Below are positions 23,133 through 31,730 of a stretch of DNA of 35,990 nt, piece after piece. Position 1 is the first letter of the stretch. The number at the start of each line of letters is the position of its first letter. The notes under the pieces are model-generated. The model was given only the letters and a program-made list of their open reading frames with translations. It had not been told where the DNA came from and searched no databases. The stretch spans positions 8,378-44,367 of the forward strand of contig KV423956.1 of the NCBI GenBank assembly GCA_001632435.1. Direction: 5' to 3'. A program made the position numbers and the translations under genes. The DNA comes from Calocera cornea HHB12733 (Eukaryota; Basidiomycota; Dacrymycetes; Dacrymycetales; Dacrymycetaceae).

Positions 23133-24206
23133 CTAGTCCGAGAGCCCCGCCAGTTCTCGTAACCCTTCCTCGTCTCTCGGCTGAGTTCTCTTGAGTTGAT
23201 CGACACCATGGGGGAACATATCTTTCCACGGTGCGGTAGGCAGTCGCGCTTCCAGCCAGTCAGCGACCACCGGGCACTCCTCTATGAGCTGCAAGCATTC
23301 CAGGACCCCAGGGACCTCGAACGGGGGGGCCCGAATTATTCGCTGGCACGATCACATTCTCACTCCGAACGTCGCGGTGAATGACCCCTCGGCGATGCAG
23401 CTCGTGAACGTGGCTCATGAACACCTCAAGCTGTACGACTCTATAAGTGCTCCGGCTGAGACGGGGTGTCAGGAAGAACGCACCTGTTGACAACGCACCA
23501 ACGCATCTCACGGGCCCCCGCAGAATACCACGTTCCATCTCGGATACGGTCCCAGTCACCTTCGAGAGGTCGCCCTTCAATATATTCCATAACATGAGCG
23601 CACACAGTTTCCCCACATGGAAGACGAAACTAGGGTTTCAGCTTCAGTACGAGAGTTTGTAGCAAGGGTATATGTCCTCACATCGAAGAATCCGTACGAA
23701 TGAGGCAGAAGGGTTCCTTGGAGATCATGTAGAGCGGCGTAGTCCCATGCCTCGGTATGCGACAGCTCAGTGGCCGTTCGATAGCTGTCTGATACCCAGT
23801 CTTCGATGGCAGTGGGTGGAAATTAGCTTTCTTGGAACAGCTTGATGACGACCCGTTCTACAAAGCGCTGTGCAGACATGCTGGTCACGGTTTCGATCGA
23901 GGCTACCCATACTTGAGCCCATTTATCGTCCCCGATATTTAAGGGATGTAGGAGGAGCAACCCGTCGACCATGATGTCGTCAGTGGAGGCAGAGCTCGAT
24001 CGAGGCACCAGATCGATTCGGTCATGAGTCGCATAGGTCGGCTTGACAGAACCATGCAGGCCAAGAACTCCGCCGTAATCCAGGACATTTCCTCGGAGCG
24101 GGCTGAGCTGCAAGCTTGGTGTAAGCGGGTTGCAAGAAGCTTCATTTTGAGCTTGCGCCCAGCGTTCCAAGAAGTCCTCGTACGTGTCGGTCAGATCTTC
24201 TGCCAT
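23133..24206 (-). pseudogene. Kinase-like gene, copy A (nonsense codon and internal deletion)
   Basis: The gene starts MAEDLTDTYEDFLERW at 24206. Exon 1 runs to 23682, with introns at 23681-23630 and near 23490-23450, and the frame ends at TAG 23133. Shared blocks with copies B and C are KWAQVWVA, VIKLFQES, SHTEAWDY, GTLLPHSYGFFD, LPCGETVCAHVMEYIEG, the catalytic-loop match HELHRRGVIHRDVRSENVIV, and the C-terminal LIEECPVVADWLEARLPTAP. Two lesions are visible. A TAA at 23823-23825 falls where copy B has Leu (LFQSSLFPEL). The segment holding the DFG-like motif (IDFANAG in B, IDFGRA in C) is missing, the sequence jumping from ...VPANNSG to EVPGVLECL. The fold looks like a fungal protein-kinase-like/aminoglycoside-phosphotransferase-like family; the substrate is unknown. 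Confidence 0.75.
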
Positions 24207-24431
24207 GCAGGCGAGGAGAACTCAGAAAACGGCTTCCTGCAGACGCGGGAACGGCTTCAGGAATTTTCATCGGCATTCCGGCTCCGCACGTCTTCGTAGT
24301 TTCTCACTACACAATCCTTCTATATATGTGCTTATCTCGGCATGCTCCAGACGGCGGGCGGCACAGAAGAAAAGCATGTTACACACATCTAGATAACAAT
24401 GACTGTACTATCACTGACTAAATGTGATGTC

Positions 24432-25350
24432 TCAACTCATCGATCGCAAATGAGGTTGCGGATCCGCCGAAAGCCCAGCCTGTTCACGTATCTCTGCTTC
24501 ATCTCTCATTGCTTGATCAAAGGTTGGACAGCCATAGAAGAAGATGTCGCCCCAGGGTGCATCATGTCGCCGCTCATGGACCCAATTCACCACAAGGGGG
24601 CATTCCTCGATGCTGTACAGACAATCCACCAGTCCTCCAAGGTCTTCTACGATGACGACAACATGTACGTCTGTCTCTGGAGTCGTGTTCCTGCGTTTGC
24701 GAAGTCGATGAAGACAAAGCTTTGAGGGTCATAGGCTGGTACAATGATGTTTGGTATGCGAAGGTCCCCGTGCACCACCCCTCTTCGGTGCAGCTCGTGA
24801 AGACAGCTCAGAAAAGTTTCCATCTGGCATAGAGCAGCCTGATCAGTCACCAGATATAACCTCGTAGAATCGAATGAGACGCACTTTTGTCTTACGCTCG
24901 GCAGCTGCCATCGGAGAGTACCACGAGCCATCCTCCATGCTCTTCCAATTCCTGGAAAGCACTTCTCCTTCGACGAACTCCATGACATGACCACACACAG
25001 TCTGTTGGCAAGGAAGCAGAAACTGTAAATATGAGTGAGACTTTCGTAAGAACCTGCGTGGAAGGTGCTCACCTCGAAAAAACCATATGAATGAGGAAGC
25101 AGGGTTCCTTGCTGGTCTTGAAGTGTGAGGTATGCCCACGCCTCTGTATGAGAGAATGTCATCGCACTCCAACGACGAGGATCGTACGTGTAATCCAGCG
25201 CATCCAGCTCCGGAAATAAGCTTGATTGGAAAAGCTTTACAACAAGTCGCCCTGTTCCTTCTTCGCTATCTGCACTGGGAGCAAAGAAGGGTCTATGATT
25301 CAGCGCTCAAGCAGCTCATAAACAGGTATGCAGCCAGAAAACTGCTACCT
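24432..25350 (-). pseudogene. Kinase-like gene, copy B (3' two thirds, frameshifted)
   Basis: Exons ~25350-25073, 25022-24885 and 24838-24432, with introns of 50 and 46 nt. Order of motifs: RLVVKLFQSSLFPEL, SHTEAWAYLTL, LPHSYGFFE, FLLPCQQTVCGHVMEFVEG, catalytic loop HELHRRGVVHGDLRIPNIIV, DFG-like FIDFANAG, then EECPLVVNW. Between IDFANAG and EDLGGLVDCL the frame changes near 24650-24665: the upstream frame hits TAG, and the conserved C-terminus continues one frame away. No intron fits there. The 5' end is unclear, since upstream of ~25350 the frame is closed. A plausible N-terminal piece lies at 25928-26272, separated by ~570 bp of unrelated sequence. Exon 2 is 138 nt, exactly as in copy C. 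Confidence 0.7.
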
Positions 25351-25373
25351 TGGTGAATGGCTGATAGCCAGGA

Positions 25374-25820
25374 TCAGCTCTTAGGGTCCAATTCTTCCGT
25401 TGTCCGCGTCCAAAGGGCGGTGGTCGGCCTCAGGACATTGGAGCATCTCTGCTCCGTCCCACCATCTATCTCCCGGCCTTGCCTTCTCACAAGCCATCCC
25501 CACGTCCTCTCACAGCTTTCCGGACAGTGACGTTCAATGGCTGCATTTGGACCTCCCCTTGGAGGGCCAGACCAAAAAAAGAACATGTACATATATGCAT
25601 GAATACACGCATATATTCTGGGATTGATCACTTTCCACTCAGGAGTACGATAGCAGATGGTAGCAAATACGGTATGCCACTCACTACAGTGCTTTAGTAC
25701 CAACTCATTGATTGTGATAGACTTCAGGAATTTGCTTATTAGATGGACACCAGACTGACGCAGTGTCATAATTATGCATAGATAGCATTTAGCTGTAGTA
25801 CTGATTTCAATGAACTATGC
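25374..25820. other. AT-rich sequence splitting kinase copy B, no gene seen
   Basis: This stretch lies between an N-terminal kinase-like piece and the rest of copy B. It shows no similarity to the other copies that I can see. It may be an insertion of unknown type; no long terminal inverted repeats or target-site duplication could be identified by eye. Confidence 0.35.
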
Positions 25821-25824
25821 TACT

Positions 25825-25870
25825 GAAAATCAGCCAGGTGCTGTTTACTTATCACTTTTGGCTGATTTTC
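25825..25870. repeat. 12-bp perfect inverted repeat
   Basis: GAAAATCAGCCA (25825-25836) and TGGCTGATTTTC (25859-25870) are perfect complements separated by 22 nt. They lie where the N-terminal kinase-like piece loses similarity to its paralogs. Confidence 0.7.
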
Positions 25871-25927
25871 AGCCAATTCCCCTAAGAAAGCAAAGTGCTG
25901 ATAATCCGCAACTCGCAACCCTCTGAT

Positions 25928-26272
25928 AATTAGCACCTTAAAGGGTCCCAGTGCTGCGCCATGAAGATGCGCCACCCATACTTGTCCCCATTTCTCGCTC
26001 CCCACACTCAAAGGATAGGTAAGGATTAAGCCGTGCGTTAATATGCTGCAGTCCATCGCAAGATAGGGTAGACGTGGGCGCTGAATCTGGGTGCCGATGG
26101 AGGTAGAAGGAGGGCCACTAGTCAAACGAAGTACATCAGGGAAATCGAAGGACGACGGGCCAGTGGGTCGCAGATGGGCTTTTGCTTCAAGAGGCCTTTC
26201 GATCGCGACGCATCGGGCTTGATGCAAATCATCAACATAGCGCTCATAGTCTTGCAAAGCTGGTCTTTCCAT
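25928..26272 (-). pseudogene. N-terminal fragment of a kinase-like gene
   Basis: The ATG at 26272 begins MERPALQDYERYVDDLHQAR. It parallels the start of copy A (DTYEDFLERWAQA), and the frame continues to THGLILTYPLSVGSEKWGQVWVA, which matches copy A VDGLLLLHPLNIGDDKWAQVWVA. After WVA the similarity stops, and the frame runs into the inverted-repeat region and ends at 25820. It is either the separated 5' exon of copy B or a fourth copy reduced to its N-terminus. Confidence 0.6.
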
Positions 26273-27049
26273 GATGAGAGACGGATCTCCGGGATAATGG
26301 GTAGTGATGTGTGCGGATGCAAGTCCAGGATTCTGGCAAGCCCTTACATATCTCTATTGACCTCCCTCCGCGAGATCATCGCAATTGGCCCCGGAAGCAG
26401 TAGTTGCCGCACGAGTTCCGAATGTCTCTTGGACAAGATATGTCCGATACGTGATGGCTGGGAGGGATTCCATGCGTGTTCGGCCATCGTTGTAACCGAC
26501 GGCATGTTTTCAGAACAGTCGATCTTGATTTGGTCTTGTGTTCGGATAGGTTATGATCTAAACGACCACTTCCGCTCTACCTTGCAATCTGTCTCTAAAC
26601 ACTTCAAAGAGGAGCTCGCAACAGGGAGGGGCGTTTGAGAGCCTGTACGATCAGCTGGACAAGCTTCTCCAGTGGAAGGGGCTGAAGGATTAATATTCGG
26701 TGAAAGGGGGAGGCTTGCGGGATTTCACTGTGTATTCATGGCAGCGCTGGTCCCTGAGAGAAGATAGCATAACCGGAGGTCAATATAGGGGCTGACCTGC
26801 TCACGAGGACAACGTTGGTCCTTATGAGGGTGGAGGCTATGTAGGTGGTTTCGCCCTACTGTAACATCTGGGCCCAGTGGCACACAGAATGGACCGATGT
26901 CCGAAGCTTGAGTTTTCTCCACTACAACCACTCCAGAACTTCGTTTCTTTTTCTGAGAGCTTCCCGATGTTATTCATCAGTGTGACGTACTATCGTATGT
27001 CTGAGCATGTGAGAGTGTGGAAAAGTAGAACTAGATTGATTTCCGGTAT
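26273..27049. other. Spacer between kinase-like copies, no gene seen
   Basis: About 0.8 kb with frames no longer than ~150 codons and no recognised motif. It may contain worn remains of another copy, but I could not align any of it. Confidence 0.4.
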
Positions 27050-27894
27050 CTATCCCCGGTCTTCAACACCAGGCCAAGACATGGGAAGCGCCTCCGACAG
27101 CACATGTCCCTTCTTCCACTCTTTCCGTTGCCACAACTCAGCCTTCTGGATATACTCCGCTTCGAAGAGAGGTGCGTTCCGTCGTAGGCATTTCAGCAAC
27201 CAATCCCGGTCGAAGTCATCTGCCCATGGCACTTGACGTGCTATCTGCTCTTCAAGCCAGGCGAGTACCACCTGGCTCTCTTCAAGCTCACAGAAACATT
27301 CCCAAAGACCCCCGACGTCTTCTCGCGTAGAAGATAGGATACGCTCCTTGGGACTGGCCCTGCCAAAATCGATGACAACGAAAGATCCAGGGTCATTACG
27401 AAGCTGAAGCACGTTGTTCGGAGCGAGATCACCGTGATTCACGCCATGGATGTGAATACAGTGAATACTCAATGCCAGTTGGCTCAGCTATAGCGAAGTA
27501 TCAGCTGACATGCTTTGGTAGACAAATCGTATCTCATACCAGTGTTTGTTGACGTTGACGACTTTCAGGGGTGGACGAAGAGCCATCGATCATTCCTTTG
27601 TAATACCGCATCAGGGGTTTCCCATCGATATATTCCAGCACATGTCCGCAGACCGTCTGTCCACATGGAAGGGCGAACTGTGAGGGGTGAGTTCAGAGTA
27701 TGATTTGAAGCAGAGCAAGCAACGACTCACATCGAAGAATCCGTATGAGAAAGGTAGCAGGGCACCTTGTAGCCTTTGAAGCTTGGAAACTGCCCATGCC
27801 TCTCTGTTGTACAAGGTCTTCGCTCGAGAAGATTCTGCACTATCGAAGAAGAAGAAGTCGGGGGGAGGGAACAGTCCTTCTTGAAATGAGGTAT
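27050..27894 (-). pseudogene. Kinase-like gene, copy C, 5'-truncated by a Mutator-like element
   Basis: Exons ~27894-27731, 27677-27540 and 27487-27050, with introns of 53 and 52 nt. From TSFQEGLFPPPDF onward the copy is open to its stop: EAWAVSKLQRLQGALLPFSYGFFD, FALPCGQTVCGHVLEYIDG, catalytic loop HGVNHGDLAPNNVL and DFG IDFGRAS. Of the three copies it alone keeps both the catalytic Asp (HGD) and a true DFG. The N-terminal half (equivalent to MAEDL...KWAQVWVA...VIK) is absent. The boundary coincides with the outer end of the transposon terminal repeat at ~27895, so insertion, perhaps with deletion, removed it. The kinase-type fold is inferred from the motifs; the substrate is unknown. Confidence 0.75.
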
Positions 27895-27966
27895 CCGCCA
27901 GAATGCCCGCTTCAACGCGTATAAATGCTACAATGCCCATTTTGAAATTAAAAGCTAGAATGCCCT
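27895..27966 (+). repeat. Left terminal inverted repeat of the MULE
   Basis: Carries three copies of a 12-bp motif in the same orientation: GCCAGAATGCCC (27897-27908), GCTACAATGCCC (27927-27938) and GCTAGAATGCCC (27954-27965). An ACGCGT lies at 27915-27920. Confidence 0.75.
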
Positions 27967-27999
27967 TCATTTCGGTCACGTCCCTATGTGTAGCTACGG

Positions 28000-29640
28000 T
28001 CATGATGATGGCCCAACTCTTGTCTCCTTGCGTTTGGTGGGTGGTCGACCTCTTCTTCTCTTGATAGGTGGCTCGTTCACCTGATTGTCAATGTCTAAAT
28101 CAATGAGGCGGATCACTGGGTATTCCTCCATATATGTCTGCTGCAGAGTTGTGGAAAGGTAGCAGTCATCGATGTAGAGGCCGGGATCGACCTTGAAGCG
28201 CAGACAGACTGCAATTGCATGCGCACAGGGAATAAGGTATTGCTGGAAGTATCGACAGGTACAGTAGCCAGCTCGGAGCTCTGGATAGAGTGTCACTTCG
28301 TGCTCGTCTGTAGTGGGATCCAGTGTGGAGCGGACCAGAGCATGTGTTGGGCTTGAGGCTAAGATTGAATAACGTCGAGCTGCAGTGAGGTTCTGAACAA
28401 AGACATCATGCTGAATTCGTACGTGTGGTTCATGAAGGCAGAGTGCATATTGTTTGCGTTCTGCAAAGCGATCCATTTGGTCATTCCAGATCGCATCGAG
28501 AAGCTGAAGTGCTGGGAGTGCTCGTGCGTGTACAAAGACACTGTTCATTACTTCTGCCGCATTGGAAGTAACTCGACCAAAACGCGGACCATTGAAGGCA
28601 GATGTTGCCCAACAGGCAGAGTCGATATCAGTGAAAAATTTTGCTGCTGCTTCACCAACTTCGGTGCGGACCAGCTGAAGACGCTCCTGGAAGATCTTCT
28701 CCGTCTCTGCATAGACAAGGCTCCAGAAGTAGGGACTGATTCGGGCACCAAATGGTTTTCTTGCATTTCGCTCAATGTGCTTTGCACAGTATGACTCGTC
28801 GACCAGTGGTAGCACTTCGGACATTGCGTTGAGAAGTCCTTTCTGCCTATCGGATATCATGACAGTTGTTGGTAGATCGATTCCTGGTAGTGCTTCTTTG
28901 AGGTATTGGAAAAATCTCGACCAAGACGTGGTATCTTCTTTGATTGCAAGTGCCCAAGCAAGCATAAGGAGCTTATCTTCGGCATCATAGGTGACTGCCA
29001 GAAGAACAACATACTCGTATGATGTCTTGGTGAAAGCACCATCCACTGCAATAAAGCAACGAACGGAGCGCCAGGCATTCTTCGCAGCTGATGGACAAAT
29101 GAACAGGAAGTCGAAGGTGTCCTTTTCGTCGCGCAGGAGATGAACTGTTGCACCAGGATCGCAGGCTCGAAGACGGTTGGTGTACGCAGGGAGCTTCTGG
29201 AACTCATGCTTCTGATGCTCGTTGGTATTGCCTAGGATGGATCTCTTCGCCCGATAAGCTTGCTCATTTGATGTGCCAATCAATCGACGCTGAAGGATGT
29301 TGACAAGTGTTGCTGGTTTGACATCGTCCTTGACTGCAATGCTCTTCTTCAGCTGGTCGGCAAGAAACACAGTGCGATGTGATATAGAGCGGGCCTTGGG
29401 AGTGAGCCGTTGGCATGTATGAGTTGGATTGATCTTGCACACCGCAAATGCCCCTTTCTGACGTGTGACAGAGGCCCGAAACTGGCAACTCCCATCCTTG
29501 ATATCGCACACCACAACCAGCCGGCCCCGATCCCTCTTGAAGACCTCATGTGATGCGCCTCGAGCAACTGAGTGTGCCATGAGAGCAAGTGCAGCTTCAT
29601 CAATAGACCCAAATTGCTGGCCTTTTGATACATCCGACAT
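28000..29640 (-). CDS. MULE transposase with SWIM zinc finger, 546 aa, apparently intact
   Basis: A single exon of 546 codons. An N-terminal FLYWCH/MuDR-like DNA-binding segment (C-x-F-R-A-S-V ... H-T-C, about 45-85) is followed by the DDE integrase-like core. The catalytic residues are D200 (AVDGAFTK), D264 (MISDRQKG) and E363 (SNAAEVMNS). A SWIM zinc finger C460-x-C462...C472-x-H474 follows. The C-terminus is basic with an AT-hook-like RRRGRPP. This order is the standard one for MULE transposases, which cut and paste the element. No stop or frameshift is seen, so the element could be recently active. Its start lies 34 bp from the nearest of three GACGCGTC boxes. Confidence 0.9.
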   Translation of the reverse strand: MSDVSKGQQFGSIDEAALALMAHSVARGASHEVFKRDRGRLVVVCDIKDGSCQFRASVTRQKGAFAVCKINPTHTCQRLTPKARSISHRTVFLADQLKKSIAVKDDVKPATLVNILQRRLIGTSNEQAYRAKRSILGNTNEHQKHEFQKLPAYTNRLRACDPGATVHLLRDEKDTFDFLFICPSAAKNAWRSVRCFIAVDGAFTKTSYEYVVLLAVTYDAEDKLLMLAWALAIKEDTTSWSRFFQYLKEALPGIDLPTTVMISDRQKGLLNAMSEVLPLVDESYCAKHIERNARKPFGARISPYFWSLVYAETEKIFQERLQLVRTEVGEAAAKFFTDIDSACWATSAFNGPRFGRVTSNAAEVMNSVFVHARALPALQLLDAIWNDQMDRFAERKQYALCLHEPHVRIQHDVFVQNLTAARRYSILASSPTHALVRSTLDPTTDEHEVTLYPELRAGYCTCRYFQQYLIPCAHAIAVCLRFKVDPGLYIDDCYLSTTLQQTYMEEYPVIRLIDLDIDNQVNEPPIKRRRGRPPTKRKETRVGPSS

Positions 29641-29674
29641 GGTGGTGGTTGTGAGAAGAGATGAGAAAAGCTGC

Positions 29675-29711
29675 GACGCGTCAAGAAGGACGCGTCAATG
29701 CACGACGCGTC
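29675..29711. promoter_or_regulatory. Three GACGCGTC (MCB-type) boxes upstream of the MULE transposase
   Basis: GACGCGTC occurs at 29675-29682, 29689-29696 and 29704-29711, spaced 14 and 15 bp, just upstream of the transposase ATG. ACGCGT is the MluI cell-cycle box bound by MBF (Mbp1/Swi6) in yeasts. Further ACGCGT copies sit in the right end (29761-29766) and left end (27915-27920). Regulation by MBF is inference. Confidence 0.55.
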
Positions 29712-29717
29712 CTGAAC

Positions 29718-29795
29718 GGGCATTCTAGCTTTAATTTTCGAAACGGGCACTCTAGCATTAACGCGTAAAAAAGCGGGCACTGGGGGCCCTGGCGG
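29718..29795 (-). repeat. Right terminal inverted repeat of the MULE
   Basis: The motif copies are GGGCATTCTAGC (29718-29729), GGGCACTCTAGC (29745-29756) and a worn third, GCGGGCACTGGG, from 29773. Spacing matches the left end, with a small expansion in the outermost part. Confidence 0.7.
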
Positions 29796-29922
29796 CACTT
29801 ATGGCAAGTGCAGGCCGAAGTGCCGATGGCACTTATACGCTGTGCCCGCGGCGCTTATAATGAGTACCGGGGCTCGAAATTAGCACTGACCCACGGGGCT
29901 GACGTTCAGTACAATAGTGAAA

Positions 29923-29945
29923 GGGGCAAGTACAGTACTTGCCCC
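29923..29945. repeat. Perfect 23-bp palindrome
   Basis: GGGGCAAGTAC, a single A, then GTACTTGCCCC. The half-site resembles the GGCAAGTGC/GGCACTT repeats around it, which suggests a transposase-binding subterminal site. Confidence 0.7.
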
Positions 29946-30083
29946 AGTGTAGATAGCAATTAAATGAAGATTCAATTGACAGTGCTCGAGGAGCGCACAG
30001 CAAGTGCCGCAAGGCTGATTGCAAGATCTATGGGCACTCATCGCCCGCTTCAAAGCCACTGGAAGCCAGTGACGGCTCGCCTA

Positions 30084-30086
30084 GTC

Positions 30087-30155
<69 letters not shown>

Positions 30156-30308
30156 CTCGTCGTCGTCGTCGTCGTCGTCCTCGTCGTCCTCGTCCGCGTC
30201 CTCGTCCTCCTCGTCGTCCTCGTTGTCGTCGTCCTCGTCCTCCTCGTCCTCGTCCTCGTCGTCCTAGTCCTCGTCATCCTCGTCCTCGTCGTCCTCGTCC
30301 TCATCGTC

Positions 30309-30343
<35 letters not shown>

Positions 30344-30350
30344 TGCTCTC
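30084..30350. repeat. (GTC/CTC)n triplet microsatellite
   Basis: An imperfect triplet array of GTC and CTC on the + strand, purest at 30090-30155. Its right part (30267-30350) encodes the Asp/Glu tail of the accessory gene. The left ~180 bp lies beyond that gene's stop codon. Long valine-rich or threonine-rich frames here are artefacts of the repeat. Confidence 0.9.
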
Positions 30351-31730
30351 GTCGCTCTCCTCCTGGCTGTCCTCGTCACCGCCAAAATTTACACCGCCCT
30401 CCATTCTTGCCAAACCAGCTTTGACCAGCTGCCGGCCCACCTCAATCGACTCGGTGTCCCTCAGTTGTCGACGGTGCGCACGCTCGACCTTGGTCGCAGA
30501 ATAGCGGGTGTTCTTCACGTACTGCTTGATGATGTCGCGGGTCGCCCAGTCGTCTGCGTACATGGCAAGCTCCGGGACTCGAGCACGCACCTATCAGGCA
30601 TTAGCAACATGTCCAGGACACCAAAAAAACACTCACCGCCTTGAAGACCTGGCCCAGCTTCTCCTCGTGGATGGAGTGCATTGTTACGCCGGGCTTGATC
30701 CCAAACTGGATCGCTGCATAGCGCACAGCAGTCTAGATACAAGGTTAGCTAGCGTAGATAGAGAGGCGTGTCAGAGACGTACCAGCATTGAATTGTACTT
30801 GTCGTTTTGCCCCTGCAGCCCCATAGCCTCCTGCAGCCTGTACCCGCCTGCCGACAACCTCCCAGCCTGACCCTTCGGCTTCGGAATGAGCACAACGGGC
30901 TCCCTCGCCTTCTTCTTCTGCTTCTCGATCTTCAGCTTCTTCTGTGTCTTGAGAAGCTGGCCTGCAAGAAGGTCAGCCCAAGTCAGCGACGAGAGGAGCT
31001 GCGTACCTTGGACTGCGAGCAGCAAGCCCTGCATCTCCGACATCTGCTTGTTCTTCTCCTCCAGCTGGTCCCTCATCGACACCTTCTTTGGGAACATCAT
31101 GGCGAAGTCAAGCGCATTGTCGATATGCTTGCCGGGCAGCTTCTTAGCGCGCTTGGCCGCTGGCTGAGAGTCTGCGGTGTCCAACGTTGGCAAAGCTCGC
31201 TTGGCGACGAGCAACTGGTTGGCCGGCTCCTCGTCATCCAGGTCGTCGTCCAGGCCAAGCAGAGTGCCGGAGAAGCCGGCGGGGCGGGTGTGGCCGCTCG
31301 AGACGGGCAGGGAGTGAGGGGGAGAGGGGGAGAGGGAGCGGAGATCGGGGAGGAGGGAAGCAGGGGGCGAGCGCAGAGCCTGGGAGGGTTGGGTCTCGGC
31401 CAGCTGTGAGGCCGATGCCAGATTCTCCTTACCACCCTTCCCGTTCCCGTTCCCGTTCCCGTTCCCGTTCCCCTTCCCGTTCCCCTTCCCCTTCCCCTTC
31501 CCCTTCCCCTTCCCCTTCCCCTTCCCCTTCCCCTTCCCCTGCGCCTTGCCCTCCTCGCCAACCAGCAGCCCTATCACGGGCTCCTCATCGACATTCCAAC
31601 CCCTCTCCTTCCCCACCTCACCCACGAGCAGCCCTGTCACGGGCTCCTCGTTGGCGGGCTGCTGAGTCGTGTCATTCGTCAAGTCTTGCAGGGCCAGAGC
31701 GGCAGTGCGACGTGTTGAAGTGCGGGGCAT
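30264..31730 (-). CDS. CACTA accessory protein 1: GK/GN repeat, nuclear, acidic tail, ~441 aa
   Basis: I do not recognise the family. Exons 31730-31007, 30961-30783, 30732-30637 and 30590-30264 give 1326 nt, with introns of 45, 50 and 46 nt. The first intron is 45 nt with no in-frame stop; retention would add 15 residues. From the N-terminus: two related EEPVxGLLVGEExGK segments, a Gly-Lys/Gly-Asn dipeptide run, a Ser/Pro-rich part, a nuclear-localisation-like AAKRAKKLPGK, a coiled-coil-like MRDQLEEKNKQMSEMQ, a Lys-rich stretch, a compact C-terminal domain (AIQFGIKPGVTMHSIHEEKL...VRARVPELAMYADDW), then an acidic tail. It is divergent from the transposase with 300 bp between starts, so a shared promoter is likely. 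A DNA- or chromatin-binding accessory role in transposition is inference. Confidence 0.65.
31435..31540. repeat. Hexanucleotide repeat coding the GK/GN run
   Basis: About 17 tandem copies of a 6-bp unit (CCCTTC or CCCGTT on the + strand), read on the minus strand as Gly-Lys, then Gly-Asn dipeptides. Confidence 0.85.

Larger units (their letters stand above)
27895..29795. mobile_element. Mutator-like (MULE) DNA transposon, ~1.9 kb
   Basis: The element contains an intact transposase frame flanked by matching inverted ends. Left end ~27895-27966 and right end ~29718-29795 are imperfect reverse complements over ~75 bp. CCGCCAG (27895-27901) pairs with CTGGCGG (29789-29795), and the inner blocks GCTAGAATGCCC and GGGCATTCTAGC match exactly. 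No clear 8-10 bp target-site duplication is visible at these borders: AATGAGGTAT on the left, CACTTATGGC on the right. Either the true ends differ slightly, or a later event (the adjacent CACTA-like element) removed the right flank. Confidence 0.75.

Noticed and set aside
29964..30644. 226-codon + strand frame with a long valine run
   Set aside because: It is the complement of the GAC/GAG triplet repeat and of the accessory-gene exons; no domain and no independent support.
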